From JAJNBA01 sp035512775 (GTDB lineage: Bacteria; Actinomycetota; UBA4738; HRBIN12), in contig DATKDI010000023.1 of assembly GCA_035512775.1 (NCBI GenBank), forward strand, positions 1-24,901: a DNA stretch of 24,901 bases. Reading direction: 5' to 3'. How positions within the stretch are numbered: position 1 is the first letter of the stretch; each line of letters begins with the position of its first letter. Made by a program: the position numbers and the translations under genes. Below, one piece after another: positions 1 through 7,207 of this stretch. Under the pieces are notes generated by a model that was not told the origin of the DNA, did not search any database, and worked only from the letters and a program-made list of their open reading frames with translations.

Positions 1-783
1 GATCGCGAGCAAGTACTTCGTTCGCTTTCGAACGCGATGGCGGAGGAACGGGCCGATGAACGACTCCAGATCGCGGGGTACCTTCACGATGACCTCGCTC
101 AGGTGTTGTTCCGTCTCTCGATCCAGGTCGATGTCGCGCGCAAGCTCCTGGCGAAAGGTCAGATGAAAGACGTGAGCCTCCAGCTCGACAAGATCCGTCA
201 GTCGAAGCAAGAGACGTCAGACCGGATCCGCGCGCTCATCCGAGATCTGCATCGCTCCCCGCTCGGCGCGAAAGGGCTCGCGGAGGCGCTCGAGTCGTTC
301 ACCGACGAAGTCGGTCGTGATTCATCCATCCGCTTCCATCGCGATGTGGAGGACATCCAGCTCCCGGCCCCGATCGCCTTGCTCGTGTATCACATCGCGC
401 GAGAGGGCGTGATGAACGCCCTCAAACACGCGCACCCCAGAGACATGTGGATCGCGGTCCGCGAGGCAGACGACGACATCGTGCTCAGCCTCAAGGACAA
501 CGGGGTCGGCTTCGACACGAGCGCTCCGGGTCCCGAGGGTCACTTCGGGATGGCGATGATGCGGGAACGTGCGCAGGTGGGTGGTGGACGCTTCGAGGTC
601 GAGAGCGCACCCGGTGAGGGTGCGACGATCACGGTCAGGTTCCCCACGTCCCTCCTGCAGCAGGAGCCGCCGGCCGAGGCGCCAGAGATGAGAAGCGGCG
701 ATCCGGAGGCAGGTGCTTCCCCCGGTACCCCTGGAAGAGCGGAGTCGCTACCGGGGGATCCTCGTCGAAGCGTCCGAGCATGA
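1..783 (+). CDS. Sensor histidine kinase, NarL/DegS type (5' truncated)
   Basis: Phosphotransfer and ATPase part of a two-component sensor kinase. The frame is open from the first base, so the sensor domain and true start lie outside the window; the ATG at 37 is only 16 residues before the phospho-acceptor histidine and is probably internal. Counting from base 1, the HisKA_3 H-box reads YLHDDLAQ (His29). The HATPase domain has an N-box around Asn139 (REGVMNALKHAHP), a G1 box DNGVGFD (Asp166) and a glycine-rich lid with GHFGMAMMRERAQ. The fold should end near base 660. The remaining 40 or so residues are rich in Pro, Gly and Glu and lie antisense to the end of the DUF5317 gene. No response regulator is visible; it may lie upstream. 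The family assignment is secure; the signal sensed cannot be told. Confidence 0.9.
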   Translation, partial: DREQVLRSLSNAMAEERADERLQIAGYLHDDLAQVLFRLSIQVDVARKLLAKGQMKDVSLQLDKIRQSKQETSDRIRALIRDLHRSPLGAKGLAEALESFTDEVGRDSSIRFHRDVEDIQLPAPIALLVYHIAREGVMNALKHAHPRDMWIAVREADDDIVLSLKDNGVGFDTSAPGPEGHFGMAMMRERAQVGGGRFEVESAPGEGATITVRFPTSLLQQEPPAEAPEMRSGDPEAGASPGTPGRAESLPGDPRRSVRA

Positions 784-1282
784 CCGCGACGACGAGGATC
801 GCGACGCCGGCATAGAGCAAGACGTCGCCGATCGAGATCACGGCGCCGATAGGTGGCGGGATCCCGATCACGTCTCCCAGCGGCGTCAGCTTGTCGTCGG
901 GGCCCATCAGGTGGTGCTTCGCGGTGCCCACGCCGAGACCCTCGGCGCGGGCACCGGCCGTTTCGAGGGCGCTCGCACTCACCGGCATCCCGCTGTTCAC
1001 GCCGATGACCAGGATGTTCAGCACGAGCCCCGCCATCACGAGCCAGAGGGCGGGGAGCCGGCGGTTCGCCCATGCGAAGAGGAGCAGCAGCGCATAGGAG
1101 CCCACCAGCGACGCCGACCCCGCTGAGCGACCGATGTCGCTTGCGAGGGAGACCCCCTGGAGAGCGAGGCCAGCAAGCGCGAGCCCCCACCAGCGCACCC
1201 TGAGATGCTCGAACGGTCGGATGCTGCCGCCCGCGATGAAGCCGACACAGATCGCGAGGGCAAGCACGATGAGGACCACCAT
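635..1282 (-). CDS. DUF5317 family integral membrane protein
   Basis: About 215 residues with several hydrophobic helices. It opens directly with a membrane segment (MVVLIVLALAICVGFIAGG), followed by the SIRPFEHLRVRWWGLALAG stretch and the NSGMPVSASALETAG loop that I recognise from DUF5317 proteins. Function is unknown; the family is common in Actinobacteria and Firmicutes. An in-frame ATG at 1324 would add 14 polar residues. I prefer the ATG at 1282 (or the GTG just before it at 1285), because the membrane helix starts there and a -10-like hexamer sits 6 bases before the GTG. The C-terminal 45 or so residues after the last helix run antisense to the kinase tail. The gene is divergent from the HAD phosphatase. 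Confidence 0.75.
   Translation of the reverse strand: MVVLIVLALAICVGFIAGGSIRPFEHLRVRWWGLALAGLALQGVSLASDIGRSAGSASLVGSYALLLLFAWANRRLPALWLVMAGLVLNILVIGVNSGMPVSASALETAGARAEGLGVGTAKHHLMGPDDKLTPLGDVIGIPPPIGAVISIGDVLLYAGVAILVVAVMLGRFDEDPPVATPLFQGYRGKHLPPDRRFSSLAPRPAAPAAGGTWGT
718..758. repeat. 10-bp inverted repeat in a convergent 3' overlap
   Basis: Arms TCCCCCGGTA and TACCGGGGGA pair perfectly across a 21-base loop. The repeat lies inside the antiparallel tails of the histidine kinase and the DUF5317 gene, ending 22 bases before the kinase stop codon. Its position suggests a 3'-end structure or bidirectional terminator, but there is no T-tract, so this is only inference. Confidence 0.35.
922..956. 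repeat. Near-perfect 16-bp hairpin inside the DUF5317 gene
   Basis: CGGTGCCC-a-CGCCGAG and CTCGGCG-c-GGGCACCG pair with a single a/c mismatch across a 3-base ACC loop. This gives 15 paired positions of 16. It falls in coding sequence and no function is known. Confidence 0.5.
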
Positions 1283-1291
1283 CACGTGGGA

Positions 1292-1297
1292 AGTATC
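1292..1297 (-). promoter_or_regulatory. Candidate -10 box of a leaderless DUF5317 transcript
   Basis: On the minus strand GATACT is followed by 6 bases and then GTGATG, the likely start of the DUF5317 gene. No Shine-Dalgarno precedes that start. Spacing fits transcription beginning at or next to the start codon. No convincing -35 box is seen. Confidence 0.35.
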
Positions 1298-1337
1298 CGG
1301 CTCGGACGGCCGACTCGTTGGCATCGTTCCGGGTCAA

Positions 1338-1352
1338 GCAGGACGATCCTGC
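1338..1352. repeat. Small inverted repeat between divergent genes
   Basis: GCAGGA-CGA-TCCTGC is a perfect 6-bp dyad in the gap between the divergent DUF5317 and HAD genes. It could be an operator, but the arms are short enough to arise by chance. Confidence 0.2.
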
Positions 1353-1380
1353 CTCGGGCGGCGCTGCCCCTCTCGCATGC

Positions 1381-1386
1381 GACACT
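1381..1386 (+). promoter_or_regulatory. Candidate -10 box of a leaderless HAD gene transcript
   Basis: GACACT is followed by 7 bases and the GTG start of the HAD phosphatase gene. There is no purine-rich ribosome site in between. The arrangement repeats what is seen before six other genes in this window. Confidence 0.35.
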
Positions 1387-1393
1387 CCCGACC

Positions 1394-2170
1394 GTGGCGA
1401 TCGAGGGGCTGCTGCTGGACATCGACGGAGTGCTCGCCGTCTCCTGGGAGGCGCTGCCGGGTGCGGTCGATGCCATGAGACGCCTTCGCGAAGAGGCCGT
1501 CCCGTTCCGCCTCATCACCAACACCACGACGAAGACGCGCGCCGACCTTGCCGGCACCCTACGGGACGCCGGGTTCGACGTCGGGGACGACGAGGTCGTG
1601 ACCGCCGTCGTCGCGACCGCCTCCCATCTTCGGACGGCGCACCCAGGAGCGAAGGTGTTCGTCCTCTCCGACGGAAACGCGACGCAGGACCTGGCGGGCG
1701 TCGACCTCGTTCCGGTCGAGGACGCCGACGTGATCGTCGTCGGAGGTGCCTGCGAGGACTTCACGTACGCGACGCTGAACGCGATCTTCCGCCGGCTGAT
1801 GGATGGTGCCTCACTCGTCGGGATGCACAGGAACCTCTTCTGGAAAACGAGCGATGGGTGGGAGCTTGACGGTGGTGCGTACATCGCCGGACTCGAGGAG
1901 GCCGCGAACACGAAGGCGACGATCTGTGGGAAACCGGAGAAGGCCTACTTCGACGCGGCGCTCGGGTTGCTCGGCGTGTCCCCCGATCGTGTCGCCATGG
2001 TCGGCGACGACATCGTCAACGACATCCTGGGAGCGCAAGCCGCGGGGCTCACCGGGATCTTGGTCCGAACCGGGAAATATCGAGAAGGGGATGCGGAACG
2101 ATCCGAGGGCCGGCCCGATCACGTTCTCTCGTCATTCGCGGACCTCCCTGCGTTCCTCGGATCGGCCTAG
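1394..2170 (+). CDS. HAD-superfamily phosphatase, subfamily IIA (LHPP/NagD-like)
   Basis: Cytoplasmic Mg-dependent phosphatase of about 258 residues. All four HAD motifs are visible: motif I LLLDIDGVL (nucleophile Asp9, Asp11), motif II ITNTTTK (Thr42), motif III Lys180 in CGKPEKAYF, and motif IV MVGDDIVNDI (Asp205, Asp206). The C2-type cap between motifs II and III and the GKPEKAYF segment match the LHPP-like branch of HAD-IIA. The substrate cannot be read from sequence. The frame stays open upstream, but the added residues would be antisense to the DUF5317 gene, so I start at the GTG where the first beta strand begins; it has a -10-like box 7 bases upstream and no ribosome site. It ends 16 bases before the methyltransferase and is probably the first gene of that operon. 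Confidence 0.8.
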   Translation: MAIEGLLLDIDGVLAVSWEALPGAVDAMRRLREEAVPFRLITNTTTKTRADLAGTLRDAGFDVGDDEVVTAVVATASHLRTAHPGAKVFVLSDGNATQDLAGVDLVPVEDADVIVVGGACEDFTYATLNAIFRRLMDGASLVGMHRNLFWKTSDGWELDGGAYIAGLEEAANTKATICGKPEKAYFDAALGLLGVSPDRVAMVGDDIVNDILGAQAAGLTGILVRTGKYREGDAERSEGRPDHVLSSFADLPAFLGSA

Positions 2171-2186
2171 GCGGATCGACAGGTTC

Positions 2187-2903
2187 ATGGCACGCGACCG
2201 CGGCCACTTCGCGCAACGTCTCTTCGCGGGCATCGCCTCCGACTACGAGCGGATGGGTGCGCTCCTCTCGATGGGACAAGACGGGCGATGGAGACGCTTC
2301 CTCGTGTCGAGGACGAACACCCCGCCGGGATCGAGGGTGCTCGATGTCGCGGCCGGTACGCAGCTGGTCTCCCGCGCGCTCGCGGAACAGAGCGACGTCC
2401 GAGTCGTGGCCCTGGACCAGAGCGAGGCTATGCTTCGCGCGGGCCGAGAGCCGAACCGGGTGGGAGGTTTCGAAGACCGCATCAAGCCCGTCCTCGGACA
2501 GGCGGAGCGCCTCCCGTTCGACGATGGAGCCTTCGATGCCGTCTCCTTCACCTACCTCCTGCGATACGTGGAGGACCCGGCGGCGACCGTGCGGGAGCTC
2601 ACCCGCGTGATCGCAACCGGCGGCTCGATCGCCATGTTGGAGTTCCACGTGCCGCGCTCGCCGGTCGCTCGCGCCGGCTGGTGGATCTACACCAGGCTGC
2701 TGATGCGGGTCCTCGGGACCGCCGCGTCGCCGGCGTGGGCACGGACCGTCGCCTTCCTGGGGCCGGACATCTCGCGCTTCGTCGGCAGCCATCCGCTGGG
2801 GGAATGGGTCGGCTGGTTCCAGCGGGCGGGCATCGGTCACGTTCGCACCCGAAGCTTCCTGTTCGGGTCGGCCGTCGTGCTCTGGGGCGTGAAGGACGGA
2901 TGA
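2187..2903 (+). CDS. menG: UbiE/MenG-type quinone C-methyltransferase
   Basis: SAM-dependent methyltransferase of 238 residues, most like demethylmenaquinone methyltransferase, which performs the last step of menaquinone synthesis at the membrane. The N-terminal FAGIASDYERMGALLSMGQD segment followed by GRWRR is the UbiE/MenG signature. Motif I is VLDVAAGTQ (Asp53, Gly57); position 59 is Gln where the family normally has Gly. Further motifs are LDQSEAMLRAGR, a GQAERLPFDDGAFDAVSFTYLLRYV segment read in two parts, and a C-terminal FLGPDISRFVGS region like the family's substrate-binding end. The start is the ATG after a weak AGG; a longer reading would run into the HAD gene. It overlaps the next gene by 4 bases (ATGA), so the two are probably co-translated. 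Quinone is the best guess for substrate; the Gln substitution leaves some doubt. Confidence 0.75.
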   Translation: MARDRGHFAQRLFAGIASDYERMGALLSMGQDGRWRRFLVSRTNTPPGSRVLDVAAGTQLVSRALAEQSDVRVVALDQSEAMLRAGREPNRVGGFEDRIKPVLGQAERLPFDDGAFDAVSFTYLLRYVEDPAATVRELTRVIATGGSIAMLEFHVPRSPVARAGWWIYTRLLMRVLGTAASPAWARTVAFLGPDISRFVGSHPLGEWVGWFQRAGIGHVRTRSFLFGSAVVLWGVKDG

Positions 2904-3625
2904 GCGAGGATCGGCCCGCCTTCTACGCGCTCGCGCCGGGTGGGTGGCGAGACTGGTGGACGCTCCTGCACCCCCCGTACACCTTGTGGCACCTGTCGTA
3001 CGTCGCTCTCGGGGCAGCGACCGTTCAGGAGGTCGATCTCTACCGGCTCGGGATGAGCCTGCTCGGATTCTTCCTGGGCCTGGGCCTCGCAGCGCATGCG
3101 TTGGACGAGCTCCGAGGCCGTCCCCTGGGGACCTCGATCCCCGACCGGGTGCTCCAGGGTCTCGCGATCGTGGCTCTCCTCGCGGCCGGCGCGGTGGGGG
3201 TCGTCGGGGTCGTGCAGGTCTCGGCGTGGCTGGTGGCGTTCATCGTCGTCGGAGCCTTCCTCGTCGTCGCCTACAACCTCGAGCTGCTGGGTGGCATGTT
3301 CCACTCGGACCTGTGGTTCGCGATCGCGTGGGGCGGGTTCCCGGCGCTGACCGGAGCGTTCGCGCAGGCGGGCACGCTCGACGTCGCGGCCGTGCTCGTC
3401 GCGGGTGCATGCGTGGCGATCAGCGCGGCCCAGCGCGTGCTCTCGACACCCGTGCGCCGCCTCCGGCGGCATGTCGCGACCGTCGAGGGGACTCTCACGC
3501 TGCGCGACGGGACCACGGAACCGATGGGCGCCGACGACATCAAGACGGCGCCGGAGGCGGCGCTGAAGATCCTGTCGGTCGCGATGCCGTTGCTGGCGAC
3601 GGCCTTCGTGATCTCCAAGCTCTAG
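2900..3625 (+). CDS. Polytopic membrane protein, UbiA-prenyltransferase-like
   Basis: About 241 residues with six or more hydrophobic helices. An N-terminal WWTLLHPPYTLWHLSYVALG entry is followed by AAHALDELRGRPLGTSIPDR at the end of the second helix, where UbiA enzymes carry an aspartate-rich NDxxDxxxD motif; here only His66 and Asp69 remain in a similar layout. A later AYNLELLGG loop also recalls UbiA proteins. Coupling to a MenG-like methyltransferase through an ATGA overlap would suit a MenA-type prenyltransferase, which acts just before MenG. Against this, the protein is shorter than usual (about 290 residues) and the metal-binding aspartates are mostly missing. It may be a divergent or repurposed member, or an unrelated membrane family. 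Its TAG stop shares the CTAG tetramer with the stop of the converging gene. Confidence 0.5.
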   Translation: MSEDRPAFYALAPGGWRDWWTLLHPPYTLWHLSYVALGAATVQEVDLYRLGMSLLGFFLGLGLAAHALDELRGRPLGTSIPDRVLQGLAIVALLAAGAVGVVGVVQVSAWLVAFIVVGAFLVVAYNLELLGGMFHSDLWFAIAWGGFPALTGAFAQAGTLDVAAVLVAGACVAISAAQRVLSTPVRRLRRHVATVEGTLTLRDGTTEPMGADDIKTAPEAALKILSVAMPLLATAFVISKL

Positions 3626-4461
3626 TCGAGGCGCGGGTATCGCAACGGAAGGCCGCTGACCCCCAGGTCGCCGGCGACGAGCGACCACCCTCCGAGGCTC
3701 GACACGCACAGGCGGTCCAGCTCTGGGCCGACGAACGCCACGTTCGCGGGCTGGTTGAGTGTCACGCCGTCCGGATCGTCCGCCAGGATCTCGGGGTTCG
3801 CGTCCGGGGGGATCGTCCAGATCCGGTCCGGGCGATAGCACCCCACGAACATGGTGCCGTCTGCCGCGAGGGCGATCCCGTCGGGCAGCGAGTCCGGGAG
3901 ATCCACAACGCTTTCCATCGGCCCGGCCGACCCGTCGGGCAGGATCGGGAAACGCACGACCCGCCGCGCGGTCGTTTCCACGACCAACAGCTCGTCCCCG
4001 GCCGCGTTGAGGCAGCAGCCGTTGGGGAATCCCCGAGCATCCTCCGCCCACACGGACGTCACGCCGTCGGGTGTGATCCGGAAGACGAGCCCGTCCTCCC
4101 CGCGCCATTCGCCCGAATCCGTGACGTAGAGGTTGCCGGTATCGTCGAAGGTCGCGAAGTTCGGGACACGCATCGGCCTCTCGGATGTTCCGTTGGAGTA
4201 CGAGCTGACCTCGCCGCTGGGCGTGACGCGGACGACCTCTGCGCGACCGAAGTCGCAGCCGAAGATGTTGCCGTCGGCGTCGGGTGTCACGCCGTAGAGG
4301 AAGCCGCCCGTTGATGCGTATTCGGTGAACGTGTCGCTCGCCACCCGGTAGAGCTGCCCGGCCTCGCCCCCGGCATACACCGAGCCGTCCGTTCCCCAGG
4401 CGACGCCTTCGGGGTGATCGAGCCCGTCCGCGATCGACGTGAATCGGTCAAGCACCGCCAT
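3622..4461 (-). CDS. SMP-30/gluconolactonase/LRE-family beta-propeller
   Basis: Six-bladed propeller hydrolase of 279 residues without a signal peptide. The metal/catalytic quartet of the family appears in order: Glu18 (HPEGVAWG), Asn101 (RVPNF), Asn147 (GFPNGCC) and Asp194 (LPDGIAL). Repeated blade motifs such as DADGNIFGCDFGR, DDTGNLYVTDSG and AADGTMFVGC support the fold. Members hydrolyse sugar lactones or related esters; the substrate here is unknown. The start ATG follows GAAGGCGG and lies inside the end of the upstream lipoprotein gene (14-base overlap), so the two form one transcript. The stop overlaps that of the converging UbiA-like gene. Confidence 0.85.
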   Translation of the reverse strand: MAVLDRFTSIADGLDHPEGVAWGTDGSVYAGGEAGQLYRVASDTFTEYASTGGFLYGVTPDADGNIFGCDFGRAEVVRVTPSGEVSSYSNGTSERPMRVPNFATFDDTGNLYVTDSGEWRGEDGLVFRITPDGVTSVWAEDARGFPNGCCLNAAGDELLVVETTARRVVRFPILPDGSAGPMESVVDLPDSLPDGIALAADGTMFVGCYRPDRIWTIPPDANPEILADDPDGVTLNQPANVAFVGPELDRLCVSSLGGWSLVAGDLGVSGLPLRYPRLD

Positions 4462-5008
4462 CCGCCTTCACCATGAGATCCAGATCTGCGGCCAGCTCAT
4501 GGACGGACGCTGGATCCGCTCGGCGTCCCGAGGCCCGCAAGAACAACACGGTTCGGCCCCGCCGCCATGCCGAGACGTAGATCGGAACGTCTTTGGGGCA
4601 ACAGCCTCCGGGCGTGTGCACCAGCAGGAACGGGGCGCCGGGCAGCTCGAGGGGCTCGAGAGCGCGCGCGGTGCCGAGCAGGTCGACCGGGTGGTCCCGC
4701 AGCCACCCCACGTAGGAGGCGGCGCCGTCCGATGACTCGAACACGAGCACACGTGTCACCGCGAGCGAGAACCGCTCTCCCGGGCCTGTGAACGTCCGTT
4801 CGCGTCCCGACAGGAACCGCGCTTCGTCCAGCAGCCGACCGAGCCGCCCGGGATCCAGCGCGTCGTCCGCGAGCGCGTTCGCGTCCACCGCCTTCACCTC
4901 GCTCTGCATCCCCGGGAGAGCGTCGGCGGGAAGGACGGGCGGGACGGGAGTGACGCCGGCGCATGCCGAAAGCGTCAGCAAGAGCAACAGGGCGCGTGTT
5001 GCGCGCAC
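4448..5008 (-). CDS. Secreted lipoprotein of unknown function
   Basis: About 186 residues. The N-terminus is a lipoprotein signal: a short basic stretch (MRATRA), a leucine-rich core and a lipobox LSAC with Cys16, then a Pro-rich linker. The mature part has a conserved-looking LVFESSDGAASYVGWLRDHP segment, a CC pair in TPGGCCPKD, and a final strand-rich region ending LDLMVKADGGA. I do not recognise a family. The frame remains open far upstream but that part is antisense to potD; the start is the GTG 8 bases after a GGAGGGG ribosome site, directly before the signal peptide. It overlaps the propeller gene downstream by 14 bases, which suggests a shared role at the cell surface or in sensing a common ligand. 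Confidence 0.75.
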   Translation of the reverse strand: MRATRALLLLLTLSACAGVTPVPPVLPADALPGMQSEVKAVDANALADDALDPGRLGRLLDEARFLSGRERTFTGPGERFSLAVTRVLVFESSDGAASYVGWLRDHPVDLLGTARALEPLELPGAPFLLVHTPGGCCPKDVPIYVSAWRRGRTVLFLRASGRRADPASVHELAADLDLMVKADGGA

Positions 5009-5016
5009 GAGCACAA

Positions 5017-5023
5017 CCCCTCC
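5017..5023 (-). promoter_or_regulatory. Ribosome binding site of the lipoprotein gene
   Basis: GGAGGGG on the minus strand lies 8 bases before the GTG at 5008 and only 2 bases before another GTG at 5014. The spacing decides for the 5008 start. Confidence 0.6.
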
Positions 5024-5083
5024 GCTTCCACTTCCCTCGGGAGGGTGGCATGATACGCCGGGTCCACAGGGGAAACCGGAGTC
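5024..5083. promoter_or_regulatory. Divergent control gap between lipoprotein and potD genes
   Basis: The gap holds a compact palindrome CCCTC-GG-GAGGG (5034-5045) and, on the minus strand, a -10-like TATCAT (5050-5055). A TTGACT (5080-5085) on the same strand is too far away (24 bases) to pair with it as a normal -35. Both neighbours have ribosome sites, so their transcripts must start here. Exact promoters are not resolved. Confidence 0.3.
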
Positions 5084-5095
5084 AAGGGGGCGAGG

Positions 5096-6280
5096 GTGAA
5101 CGAACGTTGGGGGACCAGTCGTCAGCTCGGGCGCAGGGACTTCATGAGGTACGCCGGCGTGATGGGACTCGGCGCCTCGGGGCTCCTCGCCGCGTGCCAG
5201 CAAGCGGAGCAGACGCCGCCAGCTGGGAGTGGATCGGCGACGCCGACCCATCCGCCCATCGAAGAGGAAGCGGGCGATCTGCGCATCTACGAGTGGCTCG
5301 GGTACGGTGACGGCTCCTACGGCGATGACGTCCTCTGGCGGGAGTACAAGAAGGCCGGGTATCCGAAACCGAAGTTCATCAAGACGTTCGAAGATGACGC
5401 GGGTTTCACGAAGGTCGCCGCCGGCGAGCGATACGACATCGTTCATCCGTGCGCGTATCGCTTCGAGGACTGGGTCAACCTTCAGGACGCGGGCGGGTCT
5501 CCCGTGATGCAGCCATGGGACACTTCGCTCGTCTCGAACTTCGCCAGGCTGAACCCGGCGCTCCAGGGATTCGGCAACTTCGACGGGGAGCAGTACTTCC
5601 TCGTCGCGGACTGGGGTTTCGCGGCGCCGATGTACCGATCCGACAAGATCCAGCCCGAGGACACGTGGGGCGTGCTGTTCGACGAGCGGTACCGCGGTCG
5701 TATCAGCTGGTGGGACAGCCTGAACATGCTGATCACCGCCGCCTACCTCAACGGGGTGCCGGACCCCTGGGCGATGAGCGACGCAGAGCTCGAGGCACAA
5801 CGGGACTTCCTCATCTCCAAGGTTCCGCTGGTGAAGACCTTCTGGGTCGACGACCCTACCCCCGACCTCGTGAACGGCGACGTCGACGTGGCCTACGCCT
5901 GGCAGAATCACTGGTGGGCCGCGGTGGGCTACGGCGTGCCGGCCGACGGCGTACCGGCTGTCTACATGGACCCGAGGGAGGGAAGGACCTCCTGGTACTG
6001 CGGCTTCGCGCTGTTCGCCGACACGGAGAACTACCACCACGCGCACGAATACGTGGACTCCTGGCTCTCCGTTCCGTCGGCTGAGTGGCTCGTGAACAAT
6101 TACGCCTACGGGCACACCAACACGGAGCTCGATCTCTCGACGGTCAATCAGGATCTCGTCCAGGCGTTCAGCCTCGATGATCCATCCGTGCTCCAAGAGC
6201 CGAAATCGCATCCCGAGCGTGCGATCGAGCGCCGGGACGTCTACAACGAGCTCTGGCTCGAGGTGAAGGCGGCCGCCTGA
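5096..6280 (+). CDS. potD: Polyamine-type ABC transporter solute-binding lipoprotein (PotD family)
   Basis: Extracytoplasmic binding protein of 394 residues for a spermidine/putrescine-class importer. The N-terminus has a Tat-type RRDFMRYAG motif, a glycine-rich hydrophobic core and a lipobox LAAC, so it is probably exported folded through Tat and lipid-anchored. The mature part begins after a Pro/Thr-rich linker with LRIYEWLGYG and shows PotD-like segments: ERYDIVHPCAY, the VADWGFAAPMYRSDKI stretch, WWDSLNMLITAAYLNG and VDVAYAWQNHWW. Polyamine as substrate is family-level inference; related proteins bind other small cations or opines. The GTG start has AAGGGGG 5 bases upstream. It is the first gene of an operon with the two permeases. 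Confidence 0.85.
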   Translation: MNERWGTSRQLGRRDFMRYAGVMGLGASGLLAACQQAEQTPPAGSGSATPTHPPIEEEAGDLRIYEWLGYGDGSYGDDVLWREYKKAGYPKPKFIKTFEDDAGFTKVAAGERYDIVHPCAYRFEDWVNLQDAGGSPVMQPWDTSLVSNFARLNPALQGFGNFDGEQYFLVADWGFAAPMYRSDKIQPEDTWGVLFDERYRGRISWWDSLNMLITAAYLNGVPDPWAMSDAELEAQRDFLISKVPLVKTFWVDDPTPDLVNGDVDVAYAWQNHWWAAVGYGVPADGVPAVYMDPREGRTSWYCGFALFADTENYHHAHEYVDSWLSVPSAEWLVNNYAYGHTNTELDLSTVNQDLVQAFSLDDPSVLQEPKSHPERAIERRDVYNELWLEVKAAA

Positions 6281-6295
6281 GGGGGTAGGGAGAAG

Positions 6296-7207
6296 GTGGC
6301 AGAGACCGCGCCCGATGTGGAAGGCGCGACCCGCGACTCGTCCCCGGCCAGGTCCTGGCCGGGGACGCTCGGTTTGCTGGCGGCGCCCGTGCTCTGGCTC
6401 GCCGTCTTCTTCCTCATCCCGTTGCTCGTCGTGGCCGGCTACAGCGTTGGCATACTCTCGCTCTTCCCAACGGATGCGGGGGCGAACCTCGACGACTGGA
6501 GCCGGTTCCTCCGAGGCGACTCCGTCTATATGGCGCTGTTCTGGAAGTCGATCCGGATGTCGCTCACCGTCTCGCTCATCGTTGTCATCCTGGCCTATCC
6601 CCTCGGCTACTTCCTCGCGTTGGTCGCGGGCAAGCGGAAGTACGTGCTGCTCCTTCTGATCATCGTGCCATTCCTCACGAGCTATCTCCTCCGCGTGTTG
6701 GCCTGGCGCGTGATCCTGGGCTCGGAGGGAGTGATCAATTCTTTCTTGTACTCGGCAGGCCTGCGGGAGCCAGGCGATCCGATCGCGTGGCTGATCTACA
6801 GCCAGTTCACGGTGATCCTCGTGCTCGTCTACGTGTGGGTTCCCTTCGTCGCCCTACCGATCTTCGTGACGCTCGAGAACCTCGACTCGTCGATGCTCGA
6901 GGCCGGCAACGATCTCGGCGCCAACCGGTGGCGCGTGTTCTGGCGGGTCACATTCCCGCTCAGCCTCCCAGGCGTCGCGGCGGCCTTCGTGTTCGTCTTC
7001 ATCCCGACGATCGGGGAGTTCGTGACGCCTTCGCTGGTCGGGGGCACGAAGGGGACCATGTTCGGCAACGCGATCCAATCGCTCTTCACGGCCGGCCTCG
7101 ACTGGCAGATCGGTTCCGTGCTCGCCCTGTTCCTCGTGGCGGTCGTCGGGATCTTGATGCTGATCTCCGGCCGGTTCCTTCGCCTCCGCAATCTGGAGAC
7201 GGGCTGA
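6296..7207 (+). CDS. potB: Polyamine-type ABC transporter permease (PotB family)
   Basis: Inner-membrane permease of 303 residues with six helices. After a cytoplasmic N-terminal tail of about 25 residues come LLAAPVLWLAVFFLIPLLVV and the usual PotB pattern; the EAA loop that contacts the ATPase reads EAGNDLGANRWRVFWRVTF before PLSLPG. It pairs with the PotC-like permease that follows with a one-base stop/start overlap (TGATG). The GTG start follows a purine-rich AGGGAGAAG. A 14-bp perfect inverted repeat covers codons 15 to 24, close enough to the start to affect translation. Confidence 0.88.
   Translation: MAETAPDVEGATRDSSPARSWPGTLGLLAAPVLWLAVFFLIPLLVVAGYSVGILSLFPTDAGANLDDWSRFLRGDSVYMALFWKSIRMSLTVSLIVVILAYPLGYFLALVAGKRKYVLLLLIIVPFLTSYLLRVLAWRVILGSEGVINSFLYSAGLREPGDPIAWLIYSQFTVILVLVYVWVPFVALPIFVTLENLDSSMLEAGNDLGANRWRVFWRVTFPLSLPGVAAAFVFVFIPTIGEFVTPSLVGGTKGTMFGNAIQSLFTAGLDWQIGSVLALFLVAVVGILMLISGRFLRLRNLETG
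6339..6367. repeat. 14-bp perfect inverted repeat near the 5' end of potB
   Basis: CGTCCCCGGCCAGG and its exact reverse complement CCTGGCCGGGGACG flank a single T. The repeat begins about 43 bases after the potB start codon. It could fold in mRNA or extrude in DNA, or be a dimeric protein site. Confidence 0.6.

Noticed and set aside
2161..2175. Stop codon embedded in a GGCCTAGGC palindrome, repeated at 15866-15875
   Set aside because: Two cases of a short motif around TAG stops are too few to separate from chance.
5009..6211. Long minus-strand extension of the lipoprotein reading frame, antisense to potD
   Set aside because: It is a shadow of the potD codon pattern at high GC; the ribosome site and signal peptide place the real start at 5008.
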